Shown: positions 53,212-62,156, numbered from the stretch's first letter. The stretch is 64,000 nt of DNA from Paraclostridium hominis (GCF_014306135.1 NZ_JACRWD010000001.1:744001-808000), one strand, 5' to 3'. The notes: generated by a model from the sequence alone, not told the origin. A program made the numbers and translations.

Positions 53212-53544
53212 CTACCAAGGTTTAGCCCAAGGAGCTTCATAATATTCTTCTTTCCACAACAAATCAGTAGAAACTCTAAAAATATCACTAGATATAGCTG
53301 ATTTATAGTATATATTGATAACGCTTATTTTATCACATAATTCTTTATTAATAACGATTTTAAAATCATCAGACTCAAATACTATATCATTTTCTGTAGG
53401 CTCATCCAGAGCTATACTAAATATAGGTCCGTATCAAGCACTTAGTTCTCTTATATAAACTCTTAGATATTTGTTATTTATATTATATTCTTTAAACATA
53501 TTGTTAAGTTCTTCCTTAGCAGGGTTACTAATATTTATAATCAT
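53212..53544 (-). CDS. HesB/IscA-like protein with in-frame UGA, probable selenoprotein
   Basis: A gene of 110 codons broken in ordinary translation by one TGA (53434-53436). Read through, it is a complete HesB/IscA-like domain: ISNPAKEELNNMF, YLRVYIRELSA-U37-YGPIFSIALDEP, VFESDDFKIVINKEL, ending KEEYYEAPWAKPW. U37 falls at the place of the first cluster Cys of IscA (GCSG aligned with A-U-Y-G). HesB-like selenoproteins are a known bacterial family. AAAGGA precedes the ATG. Immediately after UGA a small stem (GCUC/GAGC) with a UGGAU loop lies 25 bases downstream, within bacterial SECIS limits. The alternative is a nonsense mutation: the paralogue at 11810 has TGG (Trp36) at the aligned codon. 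The rest is uncorrupted, which favours function. Confidence 0.7.
53400..53436 (-). promoter_or_regulatory. Candidate bacterial SECIS element
   Basis: Minus-strand RNA from the UGA (53436-53434): 21 bases, then GCUC, loop UGGAU, GAGC (53412-53400). A G lies in the first two loop bases and the UGA-to-loop distance is 25, both as in known bacterial SECIS hairpins. The stem is only 4 pairs, so the call is tentative. Confidence 0.45.
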
Positions 53545-53896
53545 AAAAACACATCCTTTACTATGTAATATACATAATATACCCAAATTTATACTTAATA
53601 AATGACAATATTTTAAAGAAACAATTAATTAATTATTGATATAATATATAAATAGGGATAAATAAGGGTTAAGAAAATATGACAAGCTTATATTTTTCAT
53701 AAGGGATAAAGTCTAAAATTAAAAAGATCATGTACTATAATTGAGAATTGATAAACTTTATACTTATTTAAATTACTTGTAATACTGTATAATAAACAGT
53801 TATAATATTAAATATAGTACTCATATAATTAAAATGAGGTATAAAGTTAACATAAATAAAGAAAGTTATAAACTTAATCATAAATAGAAGGGATAT
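53545..53896 (+). promoter_or_regulatory. Intergenic region with promoter for the small coiled-coil gene
   Basis: No gene seen. Candidate promoter TTGTAA (53777-53782), 18 bases, TATAAT (53801-53806), with another TATAAT at 53788-53793. The rest is AT-rich sequence without clear repeats. Confidence 0.45.
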
Positions 53897-54157
53897 ATGG
53901 CTATGTTTTTTTTCGATTTTTTTAAAGGTAACAAAAAGAAAATAAAAGCTCAAATAAGCGAATTAAAAATTGAAAGAGAATGCTTAGAGAAAGAATTTAG
54001 CAAACACCATAGCAAGTATGAAGAGTTATGGAGAAAGTATCATAGTAATGAGATGAACTATACTTCGGCTATGAAGGTAGATAACAAATGCTATGAGTTA
54101 AAAGCAAGAATAAAAGAAATTGACAAAAAAATAAAAGAACTAGAAGAAGAATTATAA
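53897..54157 (+). CDS. Small coiled-coil protein
   Basis: An 86-residue protein of unknown family. After a hydrophobic start (MAMFFFDFFKG) it is almost entirely charged helix (IKAQISELKIERECLEKEF ... ARIKEIDKKIKELEEEL), with heptad-like spacing suggesting two coiled-coil helices joined near the HSNEMNY segment. AGAAGGG lies 4 bases before the ATG at 53897 or 10 before a second ATG at 53903. It stands alone before a strong terminator. Confidence 0.6.
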   Translation: MAMFFFDFFKGNKKKIKAQISELKIERECLEKEFSKHHSKYEELWRKYHSNEMNYTSAMKVDNKCYELKARIKEIDKKIKELEEEL

Positions 54158-54161
54158 AATT

Positions 54162-54210
54162 AAAGGCTTATAAGTTTTTGTATAATATAAAAAATTTATA
54201 AGCCTTTTTT
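54162..54210 (+). terminator. Terminator
   Basis: AAAGGCTTATAA ... TTATAAGCCTTT stem and T6. The next 165 bases up to the DUF969 promoter are AT-rich with nothing I recognise. Confidence 0.88.
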
Positions 54211-54375
54211 ATATTTAGATTTTAATTGTAAAAATTAAAATGAATAATTAAAAATATATTATTCATAAATAAAATAATATTTTAAAATTGGGAAAATGAT
54301 ACTAATATTAGAAAACTAACATTCATAAAAAATAATAAAAATTATCTAAAAATTTTAAAAAATGTCGAAAAAGAA

Positions 54376-54404
54376 TTGACATATGCAAAAAATGTAAATA
54401 TAAT
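54376..54404 (+). promoter_or_regulatory. Promoter of the 5-oxoproline module
   Basis: TTGACA (54376-54381), 17 bases, TATAAT (54399-54404): exact consensus for the housekeeping sigma factor. No operator-like repeat is evident. Confidence 0.85.
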
Positions 54405-54449
54405 TTAATTCAACAATAAATATCTAAGACAAAAGAAAGGAAATAGAAG

Positions 54450-55115
54450 ATGATAAAATTAATCGGTATTTTAGTTGTTATATTAGGGTTTGTATTAAAA
54501 ATAGAAACTTTATTTACAGTTTTAGTAGCTGGTATAGCAACAGGATTAGTAGCAGGAATGGATATAGTTGAAATTCTTAACACATTGGGGCAATCGTTTG
54601 TAGACAACAGAGCGGTATCATTATTTATTATGACTTTACCAGTAATAGGAATACTTGAAAGATATGGATTAAAACAAAGAGCAGTTTACTTAATACAAAA
54701 ACTTGGTAAATTAACAACAGGTGGGGTATTTTCTATATATATGATAATTAGACAAATAGCAGGTGCTCTTTCTATAAGAATAAGTGGACATCCTCAATTT
54801 GTTAGACCTTTAGTTGAGCCAATGGCACAGGCTGCGGCTAAGAGTAAGTATAAAAAAGTTGATGTGAAAGATGAAGAAGCTATAAAAGCTTTATCAGCTG
54901 CTAGCGAAAATTATGGTAACTTCTATGGACAAAATTTATTCTCTGGAAGTTCAGGAGTATTATTAATAGCATCTACATTAACTGGTTTTGGTTATACTGT
55001 AAGCGAGCTAGATATAGCTAAAGCAAGTATAATAATGGCTGTTATAGCATTTTTAGTATCAGCTATACAAAATTACTTATTCGATAAAAAACTAAGCAAA
55101 AAATATAGCAAATAG
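54450..55115 (+). CDS. 5-oxoproline transporter, DUF969 subunit
   Basis: A 221-residue membrane protein with about five hydrophobic segments and IRISGHPQFVRPLVEPMAQAAA (in parts), typical of DUF969. It occurs in a fixed pair with DUF979, next to pyroglutamyl peptidase, in many Firmicutes; the pair is regarded as a 5-oxoproline (pyroglutamate) transporter. AGAAAGGA precedes the ATG. First gene of a four-gene operon with a consensus promoter. Confidence 0.87.
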   Translation: MIKLIGILVVILGFVLKIETLFTVLVAGIATGLVAGMDIVEILNTLGQSFVDNRAVSLFIMTLPVIGILERYGLKQRAVYLIQKLGKLTTGGVFSIYMIIRQIAGALSIRISGHPQFVRPLVEPMAQAAAKSKYKKVDVKDEEAIKALSAASENYGNFYGQNLFSGSSGVLLIASTLTGFGYTVSELDIAKASIIMAVIAFLVSAIQNYLFDKKLSKKYSK

Positions 55116-55128
55116 GAGGAAGACATAA

Positions 55129-56061
55129 GTGCAAAACTTTATAAATATAGGACTAGAATCGTTTTATGTTTTAATGGGTGTATTAATGTTAGTTATAGCA
55201 TTTAAATCATTGAAAACGATTGGAGATAATAAAAAATATGGAACATTTGCATTCTGGACATTATTGAGTATACCTTTTATGTTTGGAAAGATTTTACCAT
55301 CAGCATTAGTTGGAGGTATATTAGTATTATTAAGTTTATTAACTTTGACTAAGCAAGTTGTATTTGCAAAATATGAAGTTGCAAGTGAAGAATTTAGTCA
55401 AGCTCAATCAGAAAAAATAAAGAGTAAGATATTTTTACCATCATTAATATTAGCATTTGCTGCAGTTGCAGTTGCAATGTCACTTTCAGCATATGGAAGT
55501 TCATCTCAATTTGCAATAGGAGCAGGAGCAGTAGTTGCACTTGTAAGTGCATTTATAATAACTAAAGCAAAGCCAAAAGAAGCAGCTGAAGATGGAGCAA
55601 GATTACTTCAACAAATGGGACCTACAAGTATGTTACCTCAATTACTTGTTGCACTAGGAGTATTATTTACTAATGCAGGAGTTGGAGATGTAATATCAAA
55701 TATGATATCAGGAGTAGTACCAGCAGACAGTAGATTCTTTGGAGTTGTTGCATACGTTTTAGGTATGGCAGTATTTACAATGATAATGGGTAATGCATTT
55801 GCAGCATTCTCTGTTATAACAGCAGGGATAGGAATACCTTTTGTATTAGCACAAGGAGCAAATCCTGCAATAGTAGGAGCATTAGCACTTACAGCAGGAT
55901 ATTGTGGAACATTACTTACACCAATGGCTGCAAACTTTAATATAGTACCAGCTGCACTTTTAGAATCTAAAGATCAATATAGTGTAATAAAATATCAAGC
56001 ACCAGTTGCTATAGTATTATTAGCTTTACACATATTCGTAATGTATACATTTGCATTTTAA
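55129..56061 (+). CDS. 5-oxoproline transporter, DUF979 subunit
   Basis: A 310-residue membrane protein with about nine hydrophobic segments. GNAFAAFSVITAGIGIPFVLAQGANP (in parts) and TAGYCGTLLTPMAANFNIVPAALLE are typical of DUF979. It works with the DUF969 subunit 13 bases upstream. Start is GTG at 55129, with AGGAGGAAG 7 bases before it. It precedes pcp by 76 bases with no terminator, supporting a joint transcript. Confidence 0.87.
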   Translation: MQNFINIGLESFYVLMGVLMLVIAFKSLKTIGDNKKYGTFAFWTLLSIPFMFGKILPSALVGGILVLLSLLTLTKQVVFAKYEVASEEFSQAQSEKIKSKIFLPSLILAFAAVAVAMSLSAYGSSSQFAIGAGAVVALVSAFIITKAKPKEAAEDGARLLQQMGPTSMLPQLLVALGVLFTNAGVGDVISNMISGVVPADSRFFGVVAYVLGMAVFTMIMGNAFAAFSVITAGIGIPFVLAQGANPAIVGALALTAGYCGTLLTPMAANFNIVPAALLESKDQYSVIKYQAPVAIVLLALHIFVMYTFAF

Positions 56062-56137
56062 TTAGCTAACTAGGAGTGGGTTATAAATAATTAATCTACA
56101 AATTTATATAAAGTATAGAGTTAAAGGAGGATATAAT

Positions 56138-56779
56138 ATGAAAGTTTTAATAACAGGATTTGATCCATTTGGAGGAGAGCAAATAAATCCAGCTGAAGAA
56201 GCTGTAAAAAGAGTTAGAGATAATATAAATGGAGCTGAGGTTATAAAATTAACTATACCTACAGTTAGAACAAAATCAGTAGAAGCTATAGAAAAAGCAA
56301 TAGAAAAACATAATCCAGATATAGTTATATCCGTAGGTCAAGCAGGAGGAAGATTTGATATCACTCCAGAAAGAGTAGCTATAAACTTAGATGATTTTAG
56401 AATAAAAGATAATGAAGGAAATCAAGTAGTTGATGAAATAATTAAAGAAGATGGACAAGCTGCATATTTCTCAAATTTACCAATAAAAGGTATGGTTAAA
56501 CATATGAATGAAAATGGAATACCAGCATCAGTTTCAAATACGGCAGGAACTTTCGTTTGTAACCATGTAATGTATGGTATATTATACATGATAGACAAGA
56601 AATATCCTAATATAAAAGGTGGATTTATACACATACCTTATATGACTGCACAAGTTGTAGATAAGAAAAATACTCCATATATGAGTTTAGGTGAAATAGT
56701 TAAAGGCTTAGAGCTTGCTATAGAAGCTTGTACTATATACAATGAAGATATAAAAGCTATAGGTGGAGAAATATGTTAA
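56138..56779 (+). CDS. pcp: Pyroglutamyl-peptidase I
   Basis: A 213-residue C15 family cysteine peptidase. The catalytic triad is Glu78 (PERVAIN), Cys141 (SNTAGTFVCNHVMYG) and His165 (FIHIPY). It removes N-terminal pyroglutamate (5-oxoproline) from peptides in the cytoplasm. It follows the putative 5-oxoproline transporter genes and overlaps the next gene by 7 bases, so the four genes form a pyroglutamate-handling operon. AAAGGAGG lies 8 bases before the ATG. Confidence 0.95.
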   Translation: MKVLITGFDPFGGEQINPAEEAVKRVRDNINGAEVIKLTIPTVRTKSVEAIEKAIEKHNPDIVISVGQAGGRFDITPERVAINLDDFRIKDNEGNQVVDEIIKEDGQAAYFSNLPIKGMVKHMNENGIPASVSNTAGTFVCNHVMYGILYMIDKKYPNIKGGFIHIPYMTAQVVDKKNTPYMSLGEIVKGLELAIEACTIYNEDIKAIGGEIC

Positions 56780-57189
56780 TTAAAAAGATATTTGTATATG
56801 GTAGTTTAAGAAGTGACATGTTTAATTATAAAATACATTTAGATGGCAAAGTTTCTAGTTCTAAAAAAGGTTATATAAAAGGAGAGTTATCACACATAGA
56901 AAATAAAGGATATCCAGCAGTTGTAAAAGGTGATAATAAAATATTAGGGGAATTAATGGAGCTTTATGATTTTGAAGCTACTTTAGCTGAACTTGATGAA
57001 ATGGAAAATTATATACCAAATAAAGATAACAACGAGTATAATAGATGCGAAGTTGAAGTTACACTTTTAGATGGAAGTGTAGAAAAAGCTTACTACTATG
57101 AATATAATAAAAACTCTGAAGTTAATAAAAATGATTTGTTATTACCTATTAAAGAAGGGGATTGGAAGGAATTTATTATAAATAAATAG
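56773..57189 (+). CDS. Gamma-glutamylcyclotransferase-like protein (AIG2/GGCT family)
   Basis: A 138-residue protein with the GGCT signature FVYGSLRSDMFN, GELMELYDF and LDEMENYIP, where Glu in the last block is the likely catalytic base. GGCT proteins cyclise gamma-glutamyl groups to give 5-oxoproline plus a free amine or amino acid. Overlap with pcp (7 bases) and the upstream transporter pair put production, release and movement of 5-oxoproline in one operon. Exact substrate is unknown. Confidence 0.85.
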   Translation: MLIKKIFVYGSLRSDMFNYKIHLDGKVSSSKKGYIKGELSHIENKGYPAVVKGDNKILGELMELYDFEATLAELDEMENYIPNKDNNEYNRCEVEVTLLDGSVEKAYYYEYNKNSEVNKNDLLLPIKEGDWKEFIINK

Positions 57190-57199
57190 ATATATACAG

Positions 57200-57247
57200 G
57201 CTATATTAAAAAAGTAATTAACTACTATTTTAATATAGCTTTTTTAA
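57200..57247 (+). terminator. Terminator of the 5-oxoproline operon
   Basis: GCTATATTAAAA/TTTTAATATAGC perfect stem with T7. Confidence 0.85.
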
Positions 57248-57318
57248 TATAATAAAATTAACACATATACATAAAATTACATAAATTAGTATAAAAAGAT
57301 GAAAAGGAAGGGTTTATT

Positions 57319-58170
57319 TTGGAAATATATAAAAGATTGGTTCAAATAGATATGTTACCATTGTATAAATATACGCTTAAAAATACTAATTTAAGAAAAA
57401 ATAAATCAACTAGTTCTGAAGTTTTAGAAGTTATACCGAAAAATTCTAAGGTAGAAGTTATTGAAGCTGATGATGAGTGGAGTAAAATTAGTTATAATTC
57501 TAAACTGGGATATGCACACAATGATTTATTATCAATTAGCAAGCATCCATGGAGCAATTTAAATCTTAGAGAAAAAGCTAATATTAATTCGAAAATTTTA
57601 ACTACAATACCTAAAAAATCCAGAGTAGAAATTATTGAAAATTTAGGAGATTGGAGCAAAGTTATATACAATGATAAAACAGGATATGTTTTTAATTATT
57701 TTTTATCAGATGATGGTAATGATCCTAATATGTTAGATTATACTAATTTTTATAAAAATATGACTGATTTTGTTAATGAAAATAAAATTAAGAGTCCTAC
57801 AGATTATTTGTTAGTAACTGATGTGAAAAATAAATACACTTATGTTTTTAAAAAAGATGATGGCAATTGGGTTAATTTATATAAATGGGAAAGTACTGTA
57901 GGAAAACCAAGTACACCTACTATAACAGGAGTATTTTTTGTAAATGGAAGAAAACCATACTTTGGAACTGATGAGTACAGGGTCAAATATGCAACTAGAA
58001 TAAAAGATGGGTATTATTATCATTCTATACTTTATGATTCAACAGGAAGTTATATAATAGATGGAAGACTTGGAGAAGCTTTAAGCCATGGATGTATAAG
58101 ATTAGATGTTAATAATGCTAAGTGGATATATGAAAATATTCCAGATACTACAACAATAGTTATACACTAA
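57319..58170 (+). CDS. SH3b-SH3b-YkuD L,D-transpeptidase without signal peptide
   Basis: A 283-residue protein. Two bacterial SH3 domains (about 20-75 and 78-132: NLRKNKSTSSEVLEVIPK, NLREKANINSKILTTIPK) precede a YkuD catalytic domain (about 160-283). The active-site block is SHGCIRL with catalytic Cys, and an upstream HSILYD supplies the usual His. YkuD enzymes make 3-3 cross-links in peptidoglycan, which are abundant in C. difficile. Oddly there is no signal peptide or membrane helix; a stop (57292-57294) in frame just upstream shows none is missed. Start is TTG with GGAAGGG upstream. Export route unknown. Confidence 0.87.
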   Translation: MEIYKRLVQIDMLPLYKYTLKNTNLRKNKSTSSEVLEVIPKNSKVEVIEADDEWSKISYNSKLGYAHNDLLSISKHPWSNLNLREKANINSKILTTIPKKSRVEIIENLGDWSKVIYNDKTGYVFNYFLSDDGNDPNMLDYTNFYKNMTDFVNENKIKSPTDYLLVTDVKNKYTYVFKKDDGNWVNLYKWESTVGKPSTPTITGVFFVNGRKPYFGTDEYRVKYATRIKDGYYYHSILYDSTGSYIIDGRLGEALSHGCIRLDVNNAKWIYENIPDTTTIVIH

Positions 58171-58231
58171 ACATATGATATAAAATTATGGTATTATATA
58201 CTAAAGCACTTATGAAAGGAAATAAAAAATA

Positions 58232-60340
58232 ATGGGAAAAACACTAGTACTAGCTGAAAAACCTTCTGTAGGAAGAGATTTAGCTAGAGTATTAAATTGT
58301 AAACAAGAGAAAAATGGATATATAGAAGGAAGTAATTATATAGTAACTTGGGCACTTGGACATTTAGTGACTCTTGCTGAGACTGAAAGTTATTCAAATA
58401 AATATAAAAATTGGGATATAAATGATTTACCTATACTTCCTAAGTATTTAAAAACTATAGTTATTAAAAAAACATCAAAACAATTTAACACAGTAAAAGC
58501 ACAGTTAAACAGAAATGATGTTGATAGTATTGTTATAGCCACAGATGCAGGTAGAGAAGGTGAACTTGTAGCAAGATGGATAATAGAAAAATCGCAAGTT
58601 AAAAAGCCTATAAAGCGTTTATGGATATCATCTAGTACAGATAAAGCTATAAAAGAAGGATTTAAAAACTTAAAAGATGGTAAGTCATATGAAAACTTAT
58701 ATAAATCAGCTGTGGCAAGAGCAGAGGCTGATTGGTTAGTAGGTATAAATGCAACTCGTGCACTTACTACAAAATATAATGCTCAGCTTTCTTGTGGAAG
58801 AGTTCAAACTCCTGCTGTAAATATGATTTATAAAAGAGAAGAAGAAATTCAAAAGTTTAAACCAAAGGAATACTATGGAATAAGCTTACAAGCTCCTATG
58901 TTTAAATTAGCTTGGGTAGATAGTAAAAATAATAGTCAAAATAGTTTTAATAAAGAAAAGATAGAAAACATATTAAAAAAGATAGAAAATAAAAATGCTA
59001 AAATAGTAGAAGTTAATAAATCATACAAGAAAAAATATTCACCAGGACTATATGATTTAACAGAGCTTCAAAGAGATGCTAACAAAATATTTAATTTCTC
59101 AGCTAAGGAAACTTTATCTATAATGCAAAAACTATATGAACATCATAAGGTACTTACTTATCCTAGAACAGATTCTAAGTACATAAGTACGGATATAGTT
59201 GATACTTTAAAAGATAGAGTTAAAGCCGTTAGTGTAGGTGATTATACAAGAGTTTGTACTAAGATATTAAAAAATAAAATAAATACAAATAAGTCATTTG
59301 TTGATAACTCTAAAGTTACAGACCACCATGCTATAATACCTACTGAAGAAAGAGTATTTTTAAGTGATTTAAGTGATAAAGAAATAAAAATATATGATTT
59401 AGTTGTAAAAAGATTTTTAAGTGTTTTAAGTGAACCTTTTGAATATGAGCAAACTTCTATTAAAGCAGTTATAGAAGATGAGACTTTTGTAGCTAAGGGC
59501 AAAAAGGTTATAAAGCTTGGATGGAAAGAAAATTACACTAATGTTGATGAAGATGATGATAATCAAAATCTTCCAAGTTTAAATAAAGGTGATATTATAA
59601 AAATAACTAAATCTAGTATGACAAGTGGTAAAACCCAACCTCCAAAACCGTTAAATGAAGCTAGTTTACTAGCTCAAATGGAAAAAGAAGGACTTGGTAC
59701 TGTTGCAACTCGTGCAGATATAATAGAAAAGATATTTAATTCTTTCTTAGTTGAAAAAAGAGGAAAAGATATATTTATAACTTCTAAAGGTAAGCAATTA
59801 TTAGATTTAGTTCCTAGTGAGTTAAAATCAGCGGAACTTACAGCTTCATGGGAGAAAAAGCTTAACGATATATCTAGTGGAAAGCTTAAAAAAGACGTTT
59901 TTGTTAATGAGATGAAAAATTATACAAAAGATATTGTAAAAGATATTAAAAATAGTGATGCAACTTTTAGACATGATAATTTAACTAGAAATAAGTGTCC
60001 TGAGTGTGGCAAATATATGCTTGAAGTTAATGGTAAAAGAGGAAAGATGTTAGTCTGTCAAGATAGAGATTGTAACACTAGAAAAACAGTTTCAATGACT
60101 ACTAATGCTAGATGTCCTGTTTGTCATAAGAGGTTAGAACTTCGTGGTGAAGGTGAAGCTAAGACTTTTGTTTGTAGTTGTGGTCATCGTGAGAAGTTAA
60201 GCAGTTTTAATAAAAGAAAAAAAGAAGAAAGTAATAAAGCTTCTAGAAAAGATATTAATAAGTATTTAAAAAATCAGAATAAAAAAGAAGAGAGTTTTAA
60301 TAATCCTTTTGCTGAGGCTTTATCTAAATTGAAAAAGTAA
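58232..60340 (+). CDS. topB: DNA topoisomerase III
   Basis: A 702-residue type IA topoisomerase. TOPRIM domain at the N-terminus (LVLAEKPSVGRDLA; ATDAGREGELVA with acidic residues for Mg2+), SCGRVQTPAV, and the catalytic Tyr in LTYPRTDSKYIS. The C-terminus (about 585-660) has two zinc-ribbon segments, KCPECGKYM ... CQDRDC and RCPVCHKRL ... CSCGHRE, then a Lys-rich tail. It cuts one strand and decatenates DNA. GAAAGGA precedes the ATG. It ends at a bidirectional terminator. Confidence 0.95.
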   Translation: MGKTLVLAEKPSVGRDLARVLNCKQEKNGYIEGSNYIVTWALGHLVTLAETESYSNKYKNWDINDLPILPKYLKTIVIKKTSKQFNTVKAQLNRNDVDSIVIATDAGREGELVARWIIEKSQVKKPIKRLWISSSTDKAIKEGFKNLKDGKSYENLYKSAVARAEADWLVGINATRALTTKYNAQLSCGRVQTPAVNMIYKREEEIQKFKPKEYYGISLQAPMFKLAWVDSKNNSQNSFNKEKIENILKKIENKNAKIVEVNKSYKKKYSPGLYDLTELQRDANKIFNFSAKETLSIMQKLYEHHKVLTYPRTDSKYISTDIVDTLKDRVKAVSVGDYTRVCTKILKNKINTNKSFVDNSKVTDHHAIIPTEERVFLSDLSDKEIKIYDLVVKRFLSVLSEPFEYEQTSIKAVIEDETFVAKGKKVIKLGWKENYTNVDEDDDNQNLPSLNKGDIIKITKSSMTSGKTQPPKPLNEASLLAQMEKEGLGTVATRADIIEKIFNSFLVEKRGKDIFITSKGKQLLDLVPSELKSAELTASWEKKLNDISSGKLKKDVFVNEMKNYTKDIVKDIKNSDATFRHDNLTRNKCPECGKYMLEVNGKRGKMLVCQDRDCNTRKTVSMTTNARCPVCHKRLELRGEGEAKTFVCSCGHREKLSSFNKRKKEESNKASRKDINKYLKNQNKKEESFNNPFAEALSKLKK

Positions 60341-60343
60341 GCT

Positions 60344-60420
60344 ATATAAAAAGCGAGATACTGATATATGCCCATTAATAATATAAGTAAGGCATATATC
60401 AAAATCTCGCTTTTTATATA
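60344..60420. terminator. Bidirectional terminator with long hairpin
   Basis: ATATAAAAAGCGAGA/TCTCGCTTTTTATAT outer stem and TGATATATGCC/GGCATATATCA inner stem, between convergent genes. Confidence 0.88.
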
Positions 60421-60428
60421 AATTTCAA

Positions 60429-61709
60429 CTATTTAAAAATAGGATCATTAATATCTAAATTTAGAGCTTCTAAGTCAGGTAAAGTTACATACTTTCCAGA
60501 AACCCAACCAGTATATCCATCTTTAAATTGAATTTTAAGCCAATCATTAGAAGTGACAGATGCAATGACAGCTAAAATATCTCCTTTTTTTACTTGAGAA
60601 ATAACAGAGTAATTAGTACCAGGTCCACTTCTTACATTAAGTTTAGAGACAGTTACTTGTGCTGGACCATCTGCAACCACTACATCTTTGGAAGTAATAT
60701 TTACTGTATCATTAGTAGCAATAGTTACATACTTTCCAGAAACCCAACCAGTAGAACTATTTTTAACTTGGACTTTAAGCCATCCATTATCTATATCTTT
60801 AGCAATTACATTTAAGCTATCGTCCATTTTTACTTGAGAAATAACAGGGTAACTAGTACCAGGACCGGTTCTTACATTAAGTTTAATAGCATTTACTGAT
60901 ACTGGCCCACTAGCAGTTTCTATACTCGATTTATTATATAAATTATTTTTATCAGCTATATTGTTACTGTTTGTAGTGTTTACATACTTTCCAGAAACCC
61001 AACCAGTAGAACTATTTTTAAATTGAATCTTAAGCCAACCAGTAGAAGTATCTTTTGCAATTATATTTAAAATATCTCCTTTTTTAACTTGAGAAATAAC
61101 AGAGTAATTAGTGCTAGGACCAGTTCTAACATTAAGCTCAGATACAGTAACTATACCAGAATTTTTATCAATTACTACATTATCTTTATTATTAGTATTA
61201 TTTTCATTTTTTGAATTTAAAACTTGCACAAAGTTTTCGTTTAGATAAGCTATTTGTCCGTTATAGTTAACTTTGTACCAAGATCCAACTTTTCCTGTAG
61301 TTTTTAGTATTTGTCCATTTGTAGCCTTTCCTATTATTTTATAATTTGTTGAAGGTCCACTTCTAATATTTAAATTACTGCCTTTATCTACAGTCACTTT
61401 TAGATTTAAGTTAAAATTATCATCTTGTGTTTTATATTCTTTTATGAATTTTTTATAAGAGTACCCTTCTTTACCATTATATTCTACCTTATACCAATAA
61501 CCATCAAAATCTAAAATATTTACATCGGCACCTTTAGGTATTATAGTTAGTACTTTACTATTAGTGTTTTTATTTTGTCTCATATTTAAATCTGTTGTTG
61601 TTGTTGCTTTTTCTGCTGCATAAGCTCCTATAGTGGAAACTCCAATAAATGAAAAAACTAATATAGTTTTTAAAATACTTTTTTTGAAAATATTAAATTG
61701 TTTATTCAT
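60429..61709 (-). CDS. Exported protein with five bacterial SH3 domains
   Basis: A 426-residue protein: signal peptide (about 1-31, cleaved near AYAAE), then five SH3_3 domains (about 38-90, 100-163, 180-243, 267-330, 350-412), each with L-N-x-R-x-G-P-x-T-x-Y-type starts and WLK-Q-TGWVSGKYV-type ends. No catalytic domain is present. Bacterial SH3 domains bind cell-wall peptide or glycan, so it may be a wall-binding accessory or an inhibitor/adaptor. Three domains are near copies at the DNA level. No gene partner is obvious; an SH3b-YkuD enzyme lies 2 kb away. Confidence 0.85.
   Translation of the reverse strand: MNKQFNIFKKSILKTILVFSFIGVSTIGAYAAEKATTTTDLNMRQNKNTNSKVLTIIPKGADVNILDFDGYWYKVEYNGKEGYSYKKFIKEYKTQDDNFNLNLKVTVDKGSNLNIRSGPSTNYKIIGKATNGQILKTTGKVGSWYKVNYNGQIAYLNENFVQVLNSKNENNTNNKDNVVIDKNSGIVTVSELNVRTGPSTNYSVISQVKKGDILNIIAKDTSTGWLKIQFKNSSTGWVSGKYVNTTNSNNIADKNNLYNKSSIETASGPVSVNAIKLNVRTGPGTSYPVISQVKMDDSLNVIAKDIDNGWLKVQVKNSSTGWVSGKYVTIATNDTVNITSKDVVVADGPAQVTVSKLNVRSGPGTNYSVISQVKKGDILAVIASVTSNDWLKIQFKDGYTGWVSGKYVTLPDLEALNLDINDPIFK
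60484..61011 (-). repeat. Three near-identical DNA segments inside the SH3b gene
   Basis: A segment of about 26 bases coding for the TGWVSGKYV end of the SH3 domain recurs almost unchanged near 60487, 60727 and 60982 (240 and 255 bases apart). It indicates recent domain duplication or gene conversion. Confidence 0.8.
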
Positions 61710-62156
61710 TCAAAATCTACCACCTTTATTTAAATTTAATAGGTATTAAATTTTTCAATATTGAAATTAAAATTATCAAGAACAGCTGTTTTAAATTTAT
61801 ATTTAATATACATTAATGTCATATTTGCAAATCAATTATAACACTTAGTTAAAAAACTTACTATAATTTGGAAATAACATTATTATTACAGTTCTGTAAA
61901 TTGTAAAAATATTGTAGTTATTTTAAATATTAAAATTTATTATATGATTAATTAATTTGTATTTACTATATATGTATAAAAATAATTTTGATATGAAGAA
62001 TAATGATTAAAAAATTGTTTGAAATTTAAGATTAAAAAGGTAATAGATAAGTTGGTGAGTTAGAATAAGTAAAATTAAATTTATATGTGGTATTATTAAG
62101 AAATCATTTTTGAGAAATTCTTATAAATGTAATCAAATACCACATATAAAATATTA
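61710..62156. other. AT-rich intergenic region
   Basis: 447 bases with no gene that I can support. It should contain the promoter of the SH3b gene near 61740-61860. The only clear structure is the inverted repeat at 62080-62150, annotated separately. Confidence 0.5.
62080..62150. repeat. 15-base inverted repeat with internal hairpin
   Basis: TTTATATGTGGTATT (62080-62094) and AATACCACATATAAA (62136-62150) are perfect inverted copies. Between them AAGAAAT and ATTCTT can pair. It may be the terminator of the small membrane gene on the minus strand, though the T run is weak, or a small miniature repeat. Confidence 0.5.
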
